From an uncultured Peptostreptococcaceae bacterium (GTDB taxonomy: Bacteria; Bacillota; Clostridia; Peptostreptococcales; Anaerovoracaceae): a DNA stretch of 64,000 nucleotides. Shown piece after piece: positions 41,908-50,179 of this stretch (position 1 is the first letter of the stretch; each line of letters begins with the position of its first letter). The position numbers were made by a program, and so were the translations under genes. Below the pieces are notes generated by a model. The model was not told the DNA's origin. It ran no database searches and was given only the letters and a program-made list of their open reading frames with translations. The DNA lies in assembly GCA_910588185.1 (NCBI GenBank), contig CAJUQR010000004.1, positions 1-64,000 of the forward strand. Direction: 5' to 3'.

Positions 41908-43188
41908 GTGCGTTTAGAAATGGGGCACATATACATTAAGGATATTCAGTTTTCAGAAAAATCCAAAATTGAAGACGGAACCTTGTATGTATCAAAAGAA
42001 GATTTAAAAGAAGTAGCGATCGAAGACGAAAAGCTTAAAAGCGTATCTTTTGACATCGCAAGACCTGGAGAATCGGTACGAATTACACCGGTAAAAGACG
42101 TCATAGAACCTCGTGTCAAAGTTTCAGGAAATGGAGGCGTTTTTCCCGGAGTGATATCAAAGGTGGACACTGTAGGAAGCGGCAGGACTTATGCGCTTAA
42201 AGGAATGGCAGTTGTAACTGCCGGCAAAATAGTAGGCTTTCAGGAGGGCATAATTGATATGTCAGGACCGGGAGCTGATTATACGCCGTTTTCTAAGCTT
42301 TGTAATCTTGTCATGGTTTGTGAACCTGCTGATGATATAAAGCCGCATGACTATGAAGCTGCTGTAAGATTTGCAGGATTCAGGATTGCCGCATATATAG
42401 GAGAGTTGGCACGTCAGACGACACCAAATGATATCAAGGTTTATGAGACGTGTACATTTAAAGAAGGGTTGGAGAAGTATCCGGGACTTCCGAGGGTAGC
42501 TTATGTTCAGATGCTTCAAAGCCAAGGGCTCTTACATGATACTTATGTATATGGAGTGGACGCCAAGAAAATACTGCCGACGATATTGAGCCCAACAGAA
42601 ACCATGGACGGGGCTATTGTATCAGGTAATTGTGTTTCAGCTTGTGACAAAAATCCAACTTATGTACACCAAAACAATCCGGTGGTTGAAGACTTATTTG
42701 CACAGCATGGGAAAAAACTAAATTTTGTTTGTCAGATAATCACTAATGAGAATGTATATCTTGCAGATAAAATGCGTTCTTCAGATTGGACGGCTAAGTT
42801 GTGCAAGATGCTTGACCTTGACGGAGTTATAGTGTCTCAGGAAGGTTTTGGAAATCCTGATACAGACTTAATAATGAACTGCAAAAAGATAGAAGCAGAG
42901 GGCATAAAGACCGTGATAATAACAGATGAGTATGCAGGACGTGACGGTAAATCTCAATCTCTTGCCGATGCTGATGCCGCAGCTGATGCAGTAGTTACAG
43001 GAGGTAACGCTAATGAAGTTATAATTCTTCCAAAGATGGAAAAGGTTATAGGAACACTTGATTATGTTACAAAAATTGCAGGAGCAAGCGAAGATACACT
43101 GCATGAAGACGGTTCTTTGGAAGTGGAACTTCAGGTAATTACCGGCGCAACCAACGAAACCGGATTTAATAAGCTAAGTGCAAGGTAG
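41908..43188 (+). CDS. grdE: glycine reductase complex component B, alpha/beta subunit precursor
   Basis: A 426-residue proprotein of glycine reductase protein B. It is expected to self-cleave at Cys242 in SGNCVSACDKNPTY, giving the two subunits and a pyruvoyl group that forms the Schiff base with glycine. Start MRLEMGHIYIKDIQF and full length are typical of GrdE; GrdG (sarcosine) and GrdI (betaine) are close relatives, but the glycine riboswitch supports glycine. The start is GTG 41908 with AAGGAGGAA directly upstream. It precedes grdB by 15 bases. Confidence 0.92.
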   Translation: MRLEMGHIYIKDIQFSEKSKIEDGTLYVSKEDLKEVAIEDEKLKSVSFDIARPGESVRITPVKDVIEPRVKVSGNGGVFPGVISKVDTVGSGRTYALKGMAVVTAGKIVGFQEGIIDMSGPGADYTPFSKLCNLVMVCEPADDIKPHDYEAAVRFAGFRIAAYIGELARQTTPNDIKVYETCTFKEGLEKYPGLPRVAYVQMLQSQGLLHDTYVYGVDAKKILPTILSPTETMDGAIVSGNCVSACDKNPTYVHQNNPVVEDLFAQHGKKLNFVCQIITNENVYLADKMRSSDWTAKLCKMLDLDGVIVSQEGFGNPDTDLIMNCKKIEAEGIKTVIITDEYAGRDGKSQSLADADAAADAVVTGGNANEVIILPKMEKVIGTLDYVTKIAGASEDTLHEDGSLEVELQVITGATNETGFNKLSAR

Positions 43189-43203
43189 GAAGGAGGATAT
43201 GTC

Positions 43204-44514
43204 GTGTCAAAGATTAAAGTAGTTCATTATATAAATCAATTTTTTGCCAACATAGGCGGAGAAGAAAAGGCAGATTATCCTGTTACTCTTCGCAAGGGAG
43301 AGGTTGTAGGCCCCGGAATGGCATTTGCTTCAAGCTTTGGCGATGAAGCAGAGATAATAGCAACAATCGTGTGCGGAGATTCATATTTCAATGAGAATAT
43401 AGATAAAACAAAAGCGGAGATTTTATCTTTGGTAAAGGACTTATCTCCGGATGTATTTGTTGCGGGACCGGCATTTAATGCTGGACGTTATGGTGTTGCA
43501 TGTGCAACTCTAGCAGCAGCAGTCCAGGAGGAACTTGGAATTCCGTCAGTAACGGGTATGTACGAGGAAAACCCCGGCGCTGATATGTTCAAGGATAAAG
43601 TATATATCATTTCGACGAAAAACAACGCCGCAGGTATGAGAGATGCAGTTAAAAAAATTGTACCTTTAGCTCTTAAACTGGCTAAAGGCGAAAAAATAGG
43701 GGCATCTATTGAAGAAGGATATATGCCTGGAGGCAGAAGAGTAAATTTCTTTGAGGAAAAGAGAGGCTCAGAGAGAGCAGTGGAAATGCTCATCAAAAAG
43801 CTGGAAGATGAAAAATTCATCACGGAGTTTCCTATGCCGGACTTTGACAGAGTAGAGCCAAATCCTGCAGTTTTAGACTTGGCTCATACAAAAGTTGCGC
43901 TTGTAACTTCCGGAGGAATAGTGCCTAAAGGCAATCCGGATCATATAGAAAGCTCAAGTGCGTCACATTATGGTGAGTATGATATTACAGGAGTGGACGA
44001 TTTGACAGAATCTACTTACGAGACTGCCCATGGAGGATATGACCCTGTGTATGCCAATGAGGATGCAGACAGAGTTTTGCCTGTAGATGTTCTTCGTGAT
44101 ATGGAAAGAGAAGGAGTAATAGGCTCACTTCATAATAAATTTTATACAACTACAGGAAATGGAACAGCAGTTGCTTCAGCAAAGGCTTTTGCTGCCGAAT
44201 TTGCCGCAAAATTAACTGAGGACGGTGTGGGAGCTGTCATTCTTACTTCTACCTGAGGGACTTGTACACGTTGCGGTGCAACGATGGTAAAAGAAATAGA
44301 AAGGGCAGGCATACCTGTAGTGCACATATGTACTGTAACGCCGATTTCAATGACGGTTGGAGCAAATAGAATAGTTCCGGCTGTTGCGATTCCTCATCCG
44401 CTGGGAAATCCGGCACTTGATAGGAACGAAGAAAAGGCTCTGCGCCGTCATATTGTTGAAAAGGCTTTGAAGGCGCTAAGCACAGATGTAAAAGGGCAGA
44501 CTGTATTTGACTGA
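43204..44514 (+). CDS. grdB: glycine reductase complex component B, selenocysteine subunit gamma
   Basis: A 436-residue selenoprotein read through an in-frame TGA at 44254-44256 (Sec351). Conserved GrdB sequence continues across the codon: VILTST-U-GTCTRCGATM, then HICTVTPISMTVGANRIVPA and PHPLGNPALDRNEEKALRR. It is not a pseudogene; both sides match the family without a frame change. The start is GTG 43204 with AAGGAGGAT upstream; a nearby ATG at 43199 is in another frame. Protein B passes the carboxymethyl group of glycine to the selenol of GrdA, ending as acetyl phosphate. GrdA, GrdC, GrdD and the Sec machinery are outside this window. Confidence 0.96.
44257..44292 (+). promoter_or_regulatory. 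candidate bacterial SECIS element in grdB
   Basis: Just after the Sec codon the mRNA can form CGTTGC (44269-44274) / GCAACG (44278-44283) with loop GGT, placing the apical G about 18 bases from the UGA, within the range expected for SelB-dependent bSECIS hairpins. Confidence 0.6.
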
Positions 44515-44605
44515 TTAGAGGGGAATTCTATATCATAAAATTTGATGACTAGAATTATAAAAGGTGGTACAATATAGATAATATATGAAAAAGGGAGGAT
44601 GAATC

Positions 44606-45622
44606 ATGGTTAAAATTGCGATAAACGGATTCGGAAGAATAGGCAGACTTGTTTTCAGACAAATTTTCGGAGATGAATCAATGGAAATCGTAGCAATAAA
44701 TGATTTGACAGAGCCTAAGATGCTGGCGCATTTGCTGAAATATGACAGTGTTCAAGGAGGATATAGGGGACATGAGGTAATAAGCGATGATAGTTCTATT
44801 ACTGTAGATGGTACTAAAATTAAGATTTTATCTGAAAAAGACCCTGAGAATCTTCCGTGGAAAGATTTAGGCGTAGATATAGTTTTAGAATGCACCGGTT
44901 TTTTTGCTTCAAAAGCTAAATCGGAGGCACATATAAAAGCAGGCGCTAAGAAAGTATTGATTTCTGCACCTGCGGGTAATGATTTGCCTACTATAGTGTA
45001 CGGAACTAACCATGAAACTCTCACAGCTGATGACAATATAATATCTGCAGCTTCATGTACCACCAATTGTCTTGCTCCGATGGCTAAAGTCCTGAACCAA
45101 TATCGTGAGATACGTACAGGGTTTATGACTACCATACATGCTTATACAGGTGATCAGATGCTTCTTGACGGACCTCATAGAAAAGGAGACCTTAGAAGGG
45201 CAAGAGCCGGAGCTATAAATATAGTGCCTAATAGTACAGGTGCGGCAAAAGCCATAGGGCTTGTTATACCTGAACTTGACGGTAAGCTCATAGGTTCAGC
45301 GCAGAGAGTACCGGTTCCAAGCGGATCTATAACCATATTAGATGCAACGCTGAAAGACGATACAGAAACTGTAAGTGTAGAGGGAATCAACGCTGCAATG
45401 AAAGCTGCGGCTAATGAGTCTTTTGGATATACTGAAGAGGAGCTTGTGTCAAGCGATATAATAGGTATGGAATACGGTTCATTATTTGACGCTACACAGA
45501 CATTGGCTGAAAGATGCGGAACTAAGATATATGAAGTGCGTGTTGTATCATGGTACGATAACGAAAACAGCTATGCTTCACAGATGGTGAGAACTCTAAG
45601 ATATATGAAAAAATTCATATAA
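44606..45622 (+). CDS. gap: glyceraldehyde-3-phosphate dehydrogenase, type I
   Basis: A 338-residue NAD-dependent glycolytic enzyme. The NAD fold INGFGRIGRL starts at residue 5 with the NAD-selecting Asp in INDLTEP, the catalytic Cys is in ISAASCTTNCLAP near 150, His in TIHAYTGDQ near 178, and the C-terminal WYDNENSYASQMVRTL near 315. GGGAGG precedes the ATG. It stands alone rather than with pgk-tpi, 92 bases behind grdB, and is followed after 13 bases by the TIGR04076 gene. Confidence 0.97.
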   Translation: MVKIAINGFGRIGRLVFRQIFGDESMEIVAINDLTEPKMLAHLLKYDSVQGGYRGHEVISDDSSITVDGTKIKILSEKDPENLPWKDLGVDIVLECTGFFASKAKSEAHIKAGAKKVLISAPAGNDLPTIVYGTNHETLTADDNIISAASCTTNCLAPMAKVLNQYREIRTGFMTTIHAYTGDQMLLDGPHRKGDLRRARAGAINIVPNSTGAAKAIGLVIPELDGKLIGSAQRVPVPSGSITILDATLKDDTETVSVEGINAAMKAAANESFGYTEEELVSSDIIGMEYGSLFDATQTLAERCGTKIYEVRVVSWYDNENSYASQMVRTLRYMKKFI

Positions 45623-45634
45623 ATAGACAGCAAT

Positions 45635-45901
45635 ATGAAAAAGCCGAAGATTAAGATAACTTTAATAGATAAAGCAGGAAAATACGGATGCCACAGAGGT
45701 CATAAGGTAGGAGATACTTTTGATTATGATATAGACAGAGGCAAAATATGTCCGATGGCTATGCATGTGGCATTTCCGTATATTGATATAATGCGATACG
45801 GAGGTAATCCTCCTGCATCACACGCAGGAGACGTTCGATTTTGCTGCCCTGATGCAGATGTAATGAATATATTTAAACTTGAATTAGTAGATGAAGAATG
45901 A
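45635..45901 (+). CDS. TIGR04076 family protein
   Basis: An 88-residue cysteine-containing protein. Recognisable family features are an N-terminal strand with CHRGHKVGDTF, then GKICPMAMHVAFPYI, then GGNPP and a final RFCCPDADV. Cysteines at roughly residues 19, 39, 69 and 70 could bind a metal or be redox-active. Family function is unknown. It lies between gap and an MFS gene with short gaps, so is probably co-transcribed. Confidence 0.8.
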   Translation: MKKPKIKITLIDKAGKYGCHRGHKVGDTFDYDIDRGKICPMAMHVAFPYIDIMRYGGNPPASHAGDVRFCCPDADVMNIFKLELVDEE

Positions 45902-45911
45902 TAGATAAGAT

Positions 45912-47147
45912 ATGAAGCGTATATTAAATATAGAATATGCCGCAGTCCATGGAACTTATTGGATGCTTTACGGTGTTGTATGCAGCTTTGCATCTGTATT
46001 TTTGCTTGGAAAAGGTTACAGCAATTCTGATATAGGTATGATACTGGCGGTAGGTAATGTGGTTGCCGTATTCATGCAGCCTCTTTTGGCGGATTTTGCG
46101 GATAGGACTAAAAGAATATCGCTGATAGGCGTTACAGAGGCTGTTACAGTAATTATAGCTTTGTTGACAGCGATTACGTTTATAACACAAAAAGCATCCA
46201 TTGCGTTATCTATCGTATTTGTTTTGATGGTTGCATGGGTTACAGCTCTTCAGCCTTTGTTTAATTCTCTTGCTTTTAAGCTTGAAGAAAGCGGACACAG
46301 AGTAAACTTTGGGGCTGCAAGAAGTATGGGCTCATTGGCATATTCGGTTTTATGTGCATTCCTTGGAACATTGGCGCAGAAAAACGGCATTATTGTGCTT
46401 CCTATAACAGGAGAAATAGTGCTGGTTATGCTGCTTGTGACATTATGGCTTACCAATAAGCATTTTATAAAAGCATGCTCAAAACAACAAGCAGATGCAG
46501 CATGTTCTTTGGATAAAAAAATAGATAGTTCAGATGAGATTAACCTTGTAGAATTTATTAAACGAAACAAGCTGTTTATGCTGGTAAACGTAGGTGTAGC
46601 GGGAATATTTTTCAGCAATGCCATGTTTAACAATTTTATGCTTCAAATCGTAGAAGGCGTAGGCGGAGGCAGTGAAGATATGGGAAGAATTTTTTCTCTT
46701 ATGGCGTTTCTTGAGATACCTCCTATGTTCTTTTTTAGCCGGGTACATAACAGATTTTCATGTCAGACACTTTTAAAGTTTGCGGCGATTTGTTTTACTG
46801 CAAAAGTGGTTTGGGTGTTCATGGTCAAGTCTGTTGCTATGATATTTGCGGCGCAGTTTTTCCAATTAGTGTCCTTTGGGCTGTTCTTGCCGGCTATGGT
46901 AATTTTTATAGATGAGATAATGGAAAAAGGCGAAGCCGTAAAGGGGCAAGCGCTTTATACGATAGTGATTACTGTTTCCACTGTATCTGCCAGTCTTCTT
47001 GGAGGATTTATACTTGATATTGGAGGAGCATATACGTTACTTTTGATTTCATCAGTGGTTACAGGAGCCGGTACGATACTTTTTATAGCTATTATAGATA
47101 AAATAAAGAAAAGAAATAATAAAGATGCTAATCACCTCATAGATTAA
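45912..47147 (+). CDS. major facilitator superfamily transporter
   Basis: A 411-residue membrane protein with 12 predicted helices in two six-helix halves joined by a charged cytoplasmic loop near residues 190-210. The layout and YWMLYGVVCSFASVFLLGKGYSN region resemble the MFS_1-like/phenylpropionate (HcaT) branch; DFADRTKRIS after helix 2 matches the loop 2-3 motif A. Substrate unknown. Weak ribosome binding site. The stop lies inside a hairpin that reaches the next gene. Confidence 0.85.
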   Translation: MKRILNIEYAAVHGTYWMLYGVVCSFASVFLLGKGYSNSDIGMILAVGNVVAVFMQPLLADFADRTKRISLIGVTEAVTVIIALLTAITFITQKASIALSIVFVLMVAWVTALQPLFNSLAFKLEESGHRVNFGAARSMGSLAYSVLCAFLGTLAQKNGIIVLPITGEIVLVMLLVTLWLTNKHFIKACSKQQADAACSLDKKIDSSDEINLVEFIKRNKLFMLVNVGVAGIFFSNAMFNNFMLQIVEGVGGGSEDMGRIFSLMAFLEIPPMFFFSRVHNRFSCQTLLKFAAICFTAKVVWVFMVKSVAMIFAAQFFQLVSFGLFLPAMVIFIDEIMEKGEAVKGQALYTIVITVSTVSASLLGGFILDIGGAYTLLLISSVVTGAGTILFIAIIDKIKKRNNKDANHLID

Positions 47148-47163
47148 ATGTGAGGTGATTTTT
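47130..47163 (+). terminator. hairpin overlapping MFS stop and pdaA ribosome binding site
   Basis: AATCACCTCA (47130-47139) / TGAGGTGATT (47151-47160), an 11-base loop with the MFS stop codon, then TTT. The right arm is the Shine-Dalgarno sequence of the downstream gene, so it may attenuate translation as well as transcription. Confidence 0.7.
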
Positions 47164-47165
47164 GT

Positions 47166-48005
47166 ATGGAAAAGAAAATATTTTTATGCTTTGCCATAGT
47201 GGTAATAATCGGAATCAGCGCATGGGCGTTTGTTTTAGGAGGAATAGGAGCTAGTGGCAAACCTGTCGCAGAAGAAAACAAGGGTGATGAGCTTGAAGAC
47301 GTGGCGGCATCAGCAGAATGTAATTGGGGTTTGTCTTTTCAAAAAGAAGGCGCTGCTCCTTTAGGAAATGCCACGCCTGAATATTTAAAACAATATAATG
47401 GCTATTTTATTGATGCGGCTCAATCTAAAGAAAAGAAAATATACCTAACTTTTGATGCCGGATATGAAAACGGCTATACTGAAAAAATCCTTGATGTATT
47501 AAAGAAAGAAGAAGTGCCGGCAACATTTTTCTTGGTAGGGAATTACATAGAGAAAAGTCCTGATTTAGTTAAGCGCATGGAGGCAGAGGGACACATAGTC
47601 GGTAATCATACAATGCATCATCCTGATATGGCGTCTATTGCTGAAAAAAGCGCATTTGAAAAAGAACTGAAAGATTTGGAAGATACTTATAAGCAGGTTA
47701 CAGGCAAGGATATGAAAAAGTTTTACAGGCCGCCTCAGGGTAAGTACAGTGAGAATAACCTTAAGCAGGCATGTGAAATGGGTTACACCACGGTCTTTTG
47801 GAGTCTGGCATATGTTGACTGGTATGAAAACGACCAGCCTACAAGAGAAGATGCTTTGAATACATTAAACAAACGTATTCATCCCGGGGCTATAGTATTG
47901 CTTCACAGTACATCAAAAACAAATTCTGAAATTTTAGAAGAATTGATAAAAGGATGGAAAGATAAGGGATATAAATTTTGCAGTCTTGATGAGATTACAG
48001 CTTGA
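47166..48005 (+). CDS. pdaA: polysaccharide deacetylase, PdaA-like (muramic delta-lactam de-N-acetylase)
   Basis: A 279-residue exported protein with an N-terminal signal-anchor (about residues 5-25) and a NodB domain. Motif 1 is YLTFDAGYENGYTEKIL, the PdaA variant of TFDDG, motif 2 GHIVGNHTMHHPDM, motif 3 YRPPQGKYSE, and a late LLHST. PdaA removes the acetyl group from muramic acid so that spore cortex delta-lactam can form, consistent with the cotJ genes here. The start is ATG 47166 with TGAGGTGAT at 47151-47159. Confidence 0.9.
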   Translation: MEKKIFLCFAIVVIIGISAWAFVLGGIGASGKPVAEENKGDELEDVAASAECNWGLSFQKEGAAPLGNATPEYLKQYNGYFIDAAQSKEKKIYLTFDAGYENGYTEKILDVLKKEEVPATFFLVGNYIEKSPDLVKRMEAEGHIVGNHTMHHPDMASIAEKSAFEKELKDLEDTYKQVTGKDMKKFYRPPQGKYSENNLKQACEMGYTTVFWSLAYVDWYENDQPTREDALNTLNKRIHPGAIVLLHSTSKTNSEILEELIKGWKDKGYKFCSLDEITA

Positions 48006-48205
48006 TTTAATTGTAAAATTTTAGTATAATAAGATAGCGTTTATAAATTGTATTATTTTCATAACTAGATATATCTAGTCCCATAATCCGTAATCATTTT
48101 TGTACAGTATATAAGCGCAAGGTGTGTGAATATAAATTATATAATAGAATCGGAAGCCAGAGGGCTTCCGATTCTATTTTTTGCGTGAATAGTATTAAAA
48201 AACTA
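48006..48205 (+). other. intergenic region with palindrome and terminator
   Basis: About 200 bp without a gene. It contains a perfect 16-bp palindrome ACTAGATA-TATCTAGT (48064-48079), of unknown role, and a strong intrinsic terminator at 48146-48182. A possible -10 (TATAAT, near 48024) could start a short transcript ending at that terminator, but no leader class was recognised. Confidence 0.45.
48146..48182 (+). terminator. intrinsic terminator
   Basis: AGAATCGGAAGCC (48146-48158) / GGCTTCCGATTCT (48163-48175), 4-base loop, followed by A and six T. Confidence 0.95.
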
Positions 48206-48241
48206 TTGCATAATTATTCTTAAAGATGTATAATTAATGCA
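48206..48241 (+). promoter_or_regulatory. promoter with ARG-box-like sites for the amino-acid ABC transporter
   Basis: Promoter: TTGCAT (48206-48211), 17-bp spacer, TATAAT (48229-48234). Overlapping it are TGCATAATTATTCT (48207-48220) and TGTATAATTAATGCA (48227-48241), both close to the ARG-box consensus TGAATAATTATTCA and spaced about 20 bp centre to centre, like tandem ArgR/AhrC boxes. A site 13/15 identical to the second lies at the agmatinase promoter. Confidence 0.6.
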
Positions 48242-48274
48242 TTGCGGAAAATGTAAGGAGAAAAGAAAAGTATA

Positions 48275-48949
48275 ATGAAAGTATATTTAGAAGGTGTTTT
48301 AGTAGCATTAAAAGGATTACCTGAAACATTGGGAGTAAGCCTTTTTGCATTAGTTGTGGGTGCAGCCTTAGGATTGTGCTTTGCACTTATGAAAAAATCA
48401 GAGAATAAGCTTATAAGGATTATTTCAAAAATATATATTGAAATTGTCAGAGGAACGCCTATGATAGTTCAAGCATTGATAGTTTCTTATGGTATACCAT
48501 TGTTGCTTCAGGGAAAAGGGATTTCATTTAACTGGCCTCACTTGATTATACCGGCTATGCTGGTCTGCGGCCTTAACAGCGCAGCATATATGGCAGAAGT
48601 AATCAGAGGCGGTATACAAGCTGTAGATCCCGGTCAGATTGAAGCGGCGCAGTCGCTTGGTATGACCAAAAGTCAGGTAAACAGACTTATTGTATTGCCG
48701 CAGGCATTTAAAATAGTAATTCCTTCCTTTGGAAATGAGTTTGTAACATTGATAAAAGAAACAGCGGTACTTTCGTTCGTAGGAGTGGTAGAAATTCTTA
48801 GAAGTGCACAGCTTTGGTCTGCATCTACTTTTGAGACTTTTCCTGCATATATAGGAGCGGCGGTAGTGTATATAATGATTACATATCCTCTTTCTAAAGG
48901 AGTAACTGCACTTGAGAAACATATGGCAAAGGAGATTGATCAGAAATGA
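48275..48949 (+). CDS. amino-acid ABC transporter permease (HisM/GlnP type)
   Basis: A 224-residue permease with five predicted helices. The EAA loop that contacts the ATPase is present: QIEAAQSLGMTKSQVNRLIVLPQAFK. The N-terminal GLPETLGVSLFALVVGAALGL is typical of polar amino-acid permeases. TAAGGAG precedes the ATG. It overlaps the ATPase gene by 4 bases. A binding protein is missing here, and the best candidate is the solute-binding protein 4 kb downstream on the other strand. Confidence 0.93.
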   Translation: MKVYLEGVLVALKGLPETLGVSLFALVVGAALGLCFALMKKSENKLIRIISKIYIEIVRGTPMIVQALIVSYGIPLLLQGKGISFNWPHLIIPAMLVCGLNSAAYMAEVIRGGIQAVDPGQIEAAQSLGMTKSQVNRLIVLPQAFKIVIPSFGNEFVTLIKETAVLSFVGVVEILRSAQLWSASTFETFPAYIGAAVVYIMITYPLSKGVTALEKHMAKEIDQK

Positions 48950-49662
48950 TAAAGGCTACTAATATAAATAAACATTTTACAGATCTTCATGCAGTTAAAG
49001 GCGTGGATTTGACTGTTGAGGACGGAGAAGTACTTTGCATAATAGGACCGTCAGGATCAGGAAAAAGTACACTTCTCAGGTGTCTTAACATGCTTGAGAT
49101 TCCTGACGAAGGGATTGTTGAAGTGGACGGAGAGTTAATTACTGATAGCAATCTAAGAGAGATGAGAACTAAAATGGCAATGGTGTTTCAAAACTTCAAT
49201 CTTTTTAGTCATCTTTCAGTAATGGATAATATAACAGTTGCACCTATAAACGTAAAGGGCATATCTAAAGAAGATGCGGAAAAAAAGGCAAAAGAGCTTC
49301 TTAAATTGGTAGGGCTTGAAGAGAAAGCGGGTGCTTATCCAAGAAATCTCTCAGGAGGACAGAAGCAGCGCGTTGCTATAGCTCGTGCATTGGCAATGGA
49401 GCCGGAAATATTGCTGTTTGACGAACCTACTTCGGCTTTAGATCCGGAAATGGTGGGAGAAGTTCTTGATGTAATGAAGGAACTTGCCAATGAAGGAATG
49501 ACCATGCTTGTAGTTACTCATGAGATGGGATTTGCAAAAGAAGTTTCGGACAATATTATTTTTATGGCTGACGGACAGATTGTTGAGAGCGGTCCGCCAT
49601 CTCAGATTTTCGAAAATCCACTTAATGAAAGAACAAAATCATTTATACAAAAAGTTTTATAA
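48946..49662 (+). CDS. amino-acid ABC transporter ATP-binding protein (GlnQ/HisP type)
   Basis: A 238-residue ATPase. Walker A GPSGSGKSTLLRCLN near residue 32, Q-loop MVFQNFNLFSHL, signature LSGGQKQRVAIARAL near 132, Walker B LLFDEPTSALDPE and switch VVTHEMGFAKEVSD. This is the textbook polar amino-acid subfamily. Translation is coupled to the permease (ATGA). A small hairpin terminator follows at 49706-49727. Confidence 0.95.
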   Translation: MIKATNINKHFTDLHAVKGVDLTVEDGEVLCIIGPSGSGKSTLLRCLNMLEIPDEGIVEVDGELITDSNLREMRTKMAMVFQNFNLFSHLSVMDNITVAPINVKGISKEDAEKKAKELLKLVGLEEKAGAYPRNLSGGQKQRVAIARALAMEPEILLFDEPTSALDPEMVGEVLDVMKELANEGMTMLVVTHEMGFAKEVSDNIIFMADGQIVESGPPSQIFENPLNERTKSFIQKVL

Positions 49663-49705
49663 GAAGTATGAAAGGAGCTATCGCACAGCTGATTTAATAA
49701 ATCGA

Positions 49706-49727
49706 TTGGAGCCTATGCTCCTTTTTG
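49706..49727 (+). terminator. intrinsic terminator after the amino-acid ABC genes
   Basis: GGAGC-CTAT-GCTCC (49708-49721) followed by five T; a short stem. Confidence 0.7.
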
Positions 49728-49793
49728 TCTGGTTATAGGTTGCAATGATGTGGTTCACAGAATAAGGCAAGACATAATATCTCTTGTATATGA

Positions 49794-50048
49794 GCAAATA
49801 TTTTGCTTAAACCCCGAAGAATTGAAAAATAATAGGAGCTTCGCAGGGTATGATCCCGAAAAATATGGCCAAGTCAGGAATTTTGCAGGGTCAAGTTTTA
49901 CAAAATACGTACTATATGAGGCATATTACAAGGAAAAAAGCTAATTTTATCAGTTTTCTTACCCTGCAAATTTAACTAAAAGCAAAGATTTTCGGGGTCA
50001 AACCCTGGGTGATATCAGAAAAAGGACAAATTTTCGGGATTTTAATTG
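49794..50048. repeat. dispersed nested inverted repeat, copy 2 (REP/BIME-like)
   Basis: About 255 bp, homologous in the same orientation to 15695-15960. The same three nested inverted repeats recur: outer TTAAACCCCGA (49807-49817) / TCGGGATTTTAA (50034-50045); middle 49844-49862 / 49989-50007; inner TTTGCAGGGT (49882-49891) / ACCCTGCAAA (49961-49970). The middle arms have diverged but still pair (one G-T wobble, one mismatch) and the right one keeps a palindrome GGGT-CAA-ACCC. A 64-codon reading frame that crosses it has no ribosome binding site and is not called. Confidence 0.75.
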
Positions 50049-50179
50049 ACATATTCATGCATATGATTTGCGGCTGTAAAAATTTTATCGCATAGACCAA
50101 TAAAATATGCTGATTGATATAGCATGTACTTTATGTTAAAATTGCCCTAGTAATGAATGCAAGATAGGAAATATATGAC

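Noticed and set aside
44254..44256. Apparent nonsense mutation or pseudogene in grdB
   Set aside because: Family sequence continues in the same frame after TGA and this is the known selenocysteine position.
48030..48182. Riboswitch upstream of the amino-acid ABC transporter
   Set aside because: A terminator is present, but no conserved aptamer core of a known class was found and the transporter promoter lies downstream of it.
49750..49944. 64-codon reading frame crossing repeat copy 2
   Set aside because: It starts before and ends inside a non-coding inverted-repeat element, has no ribosome binding site and no counterpart frame in copy 1.
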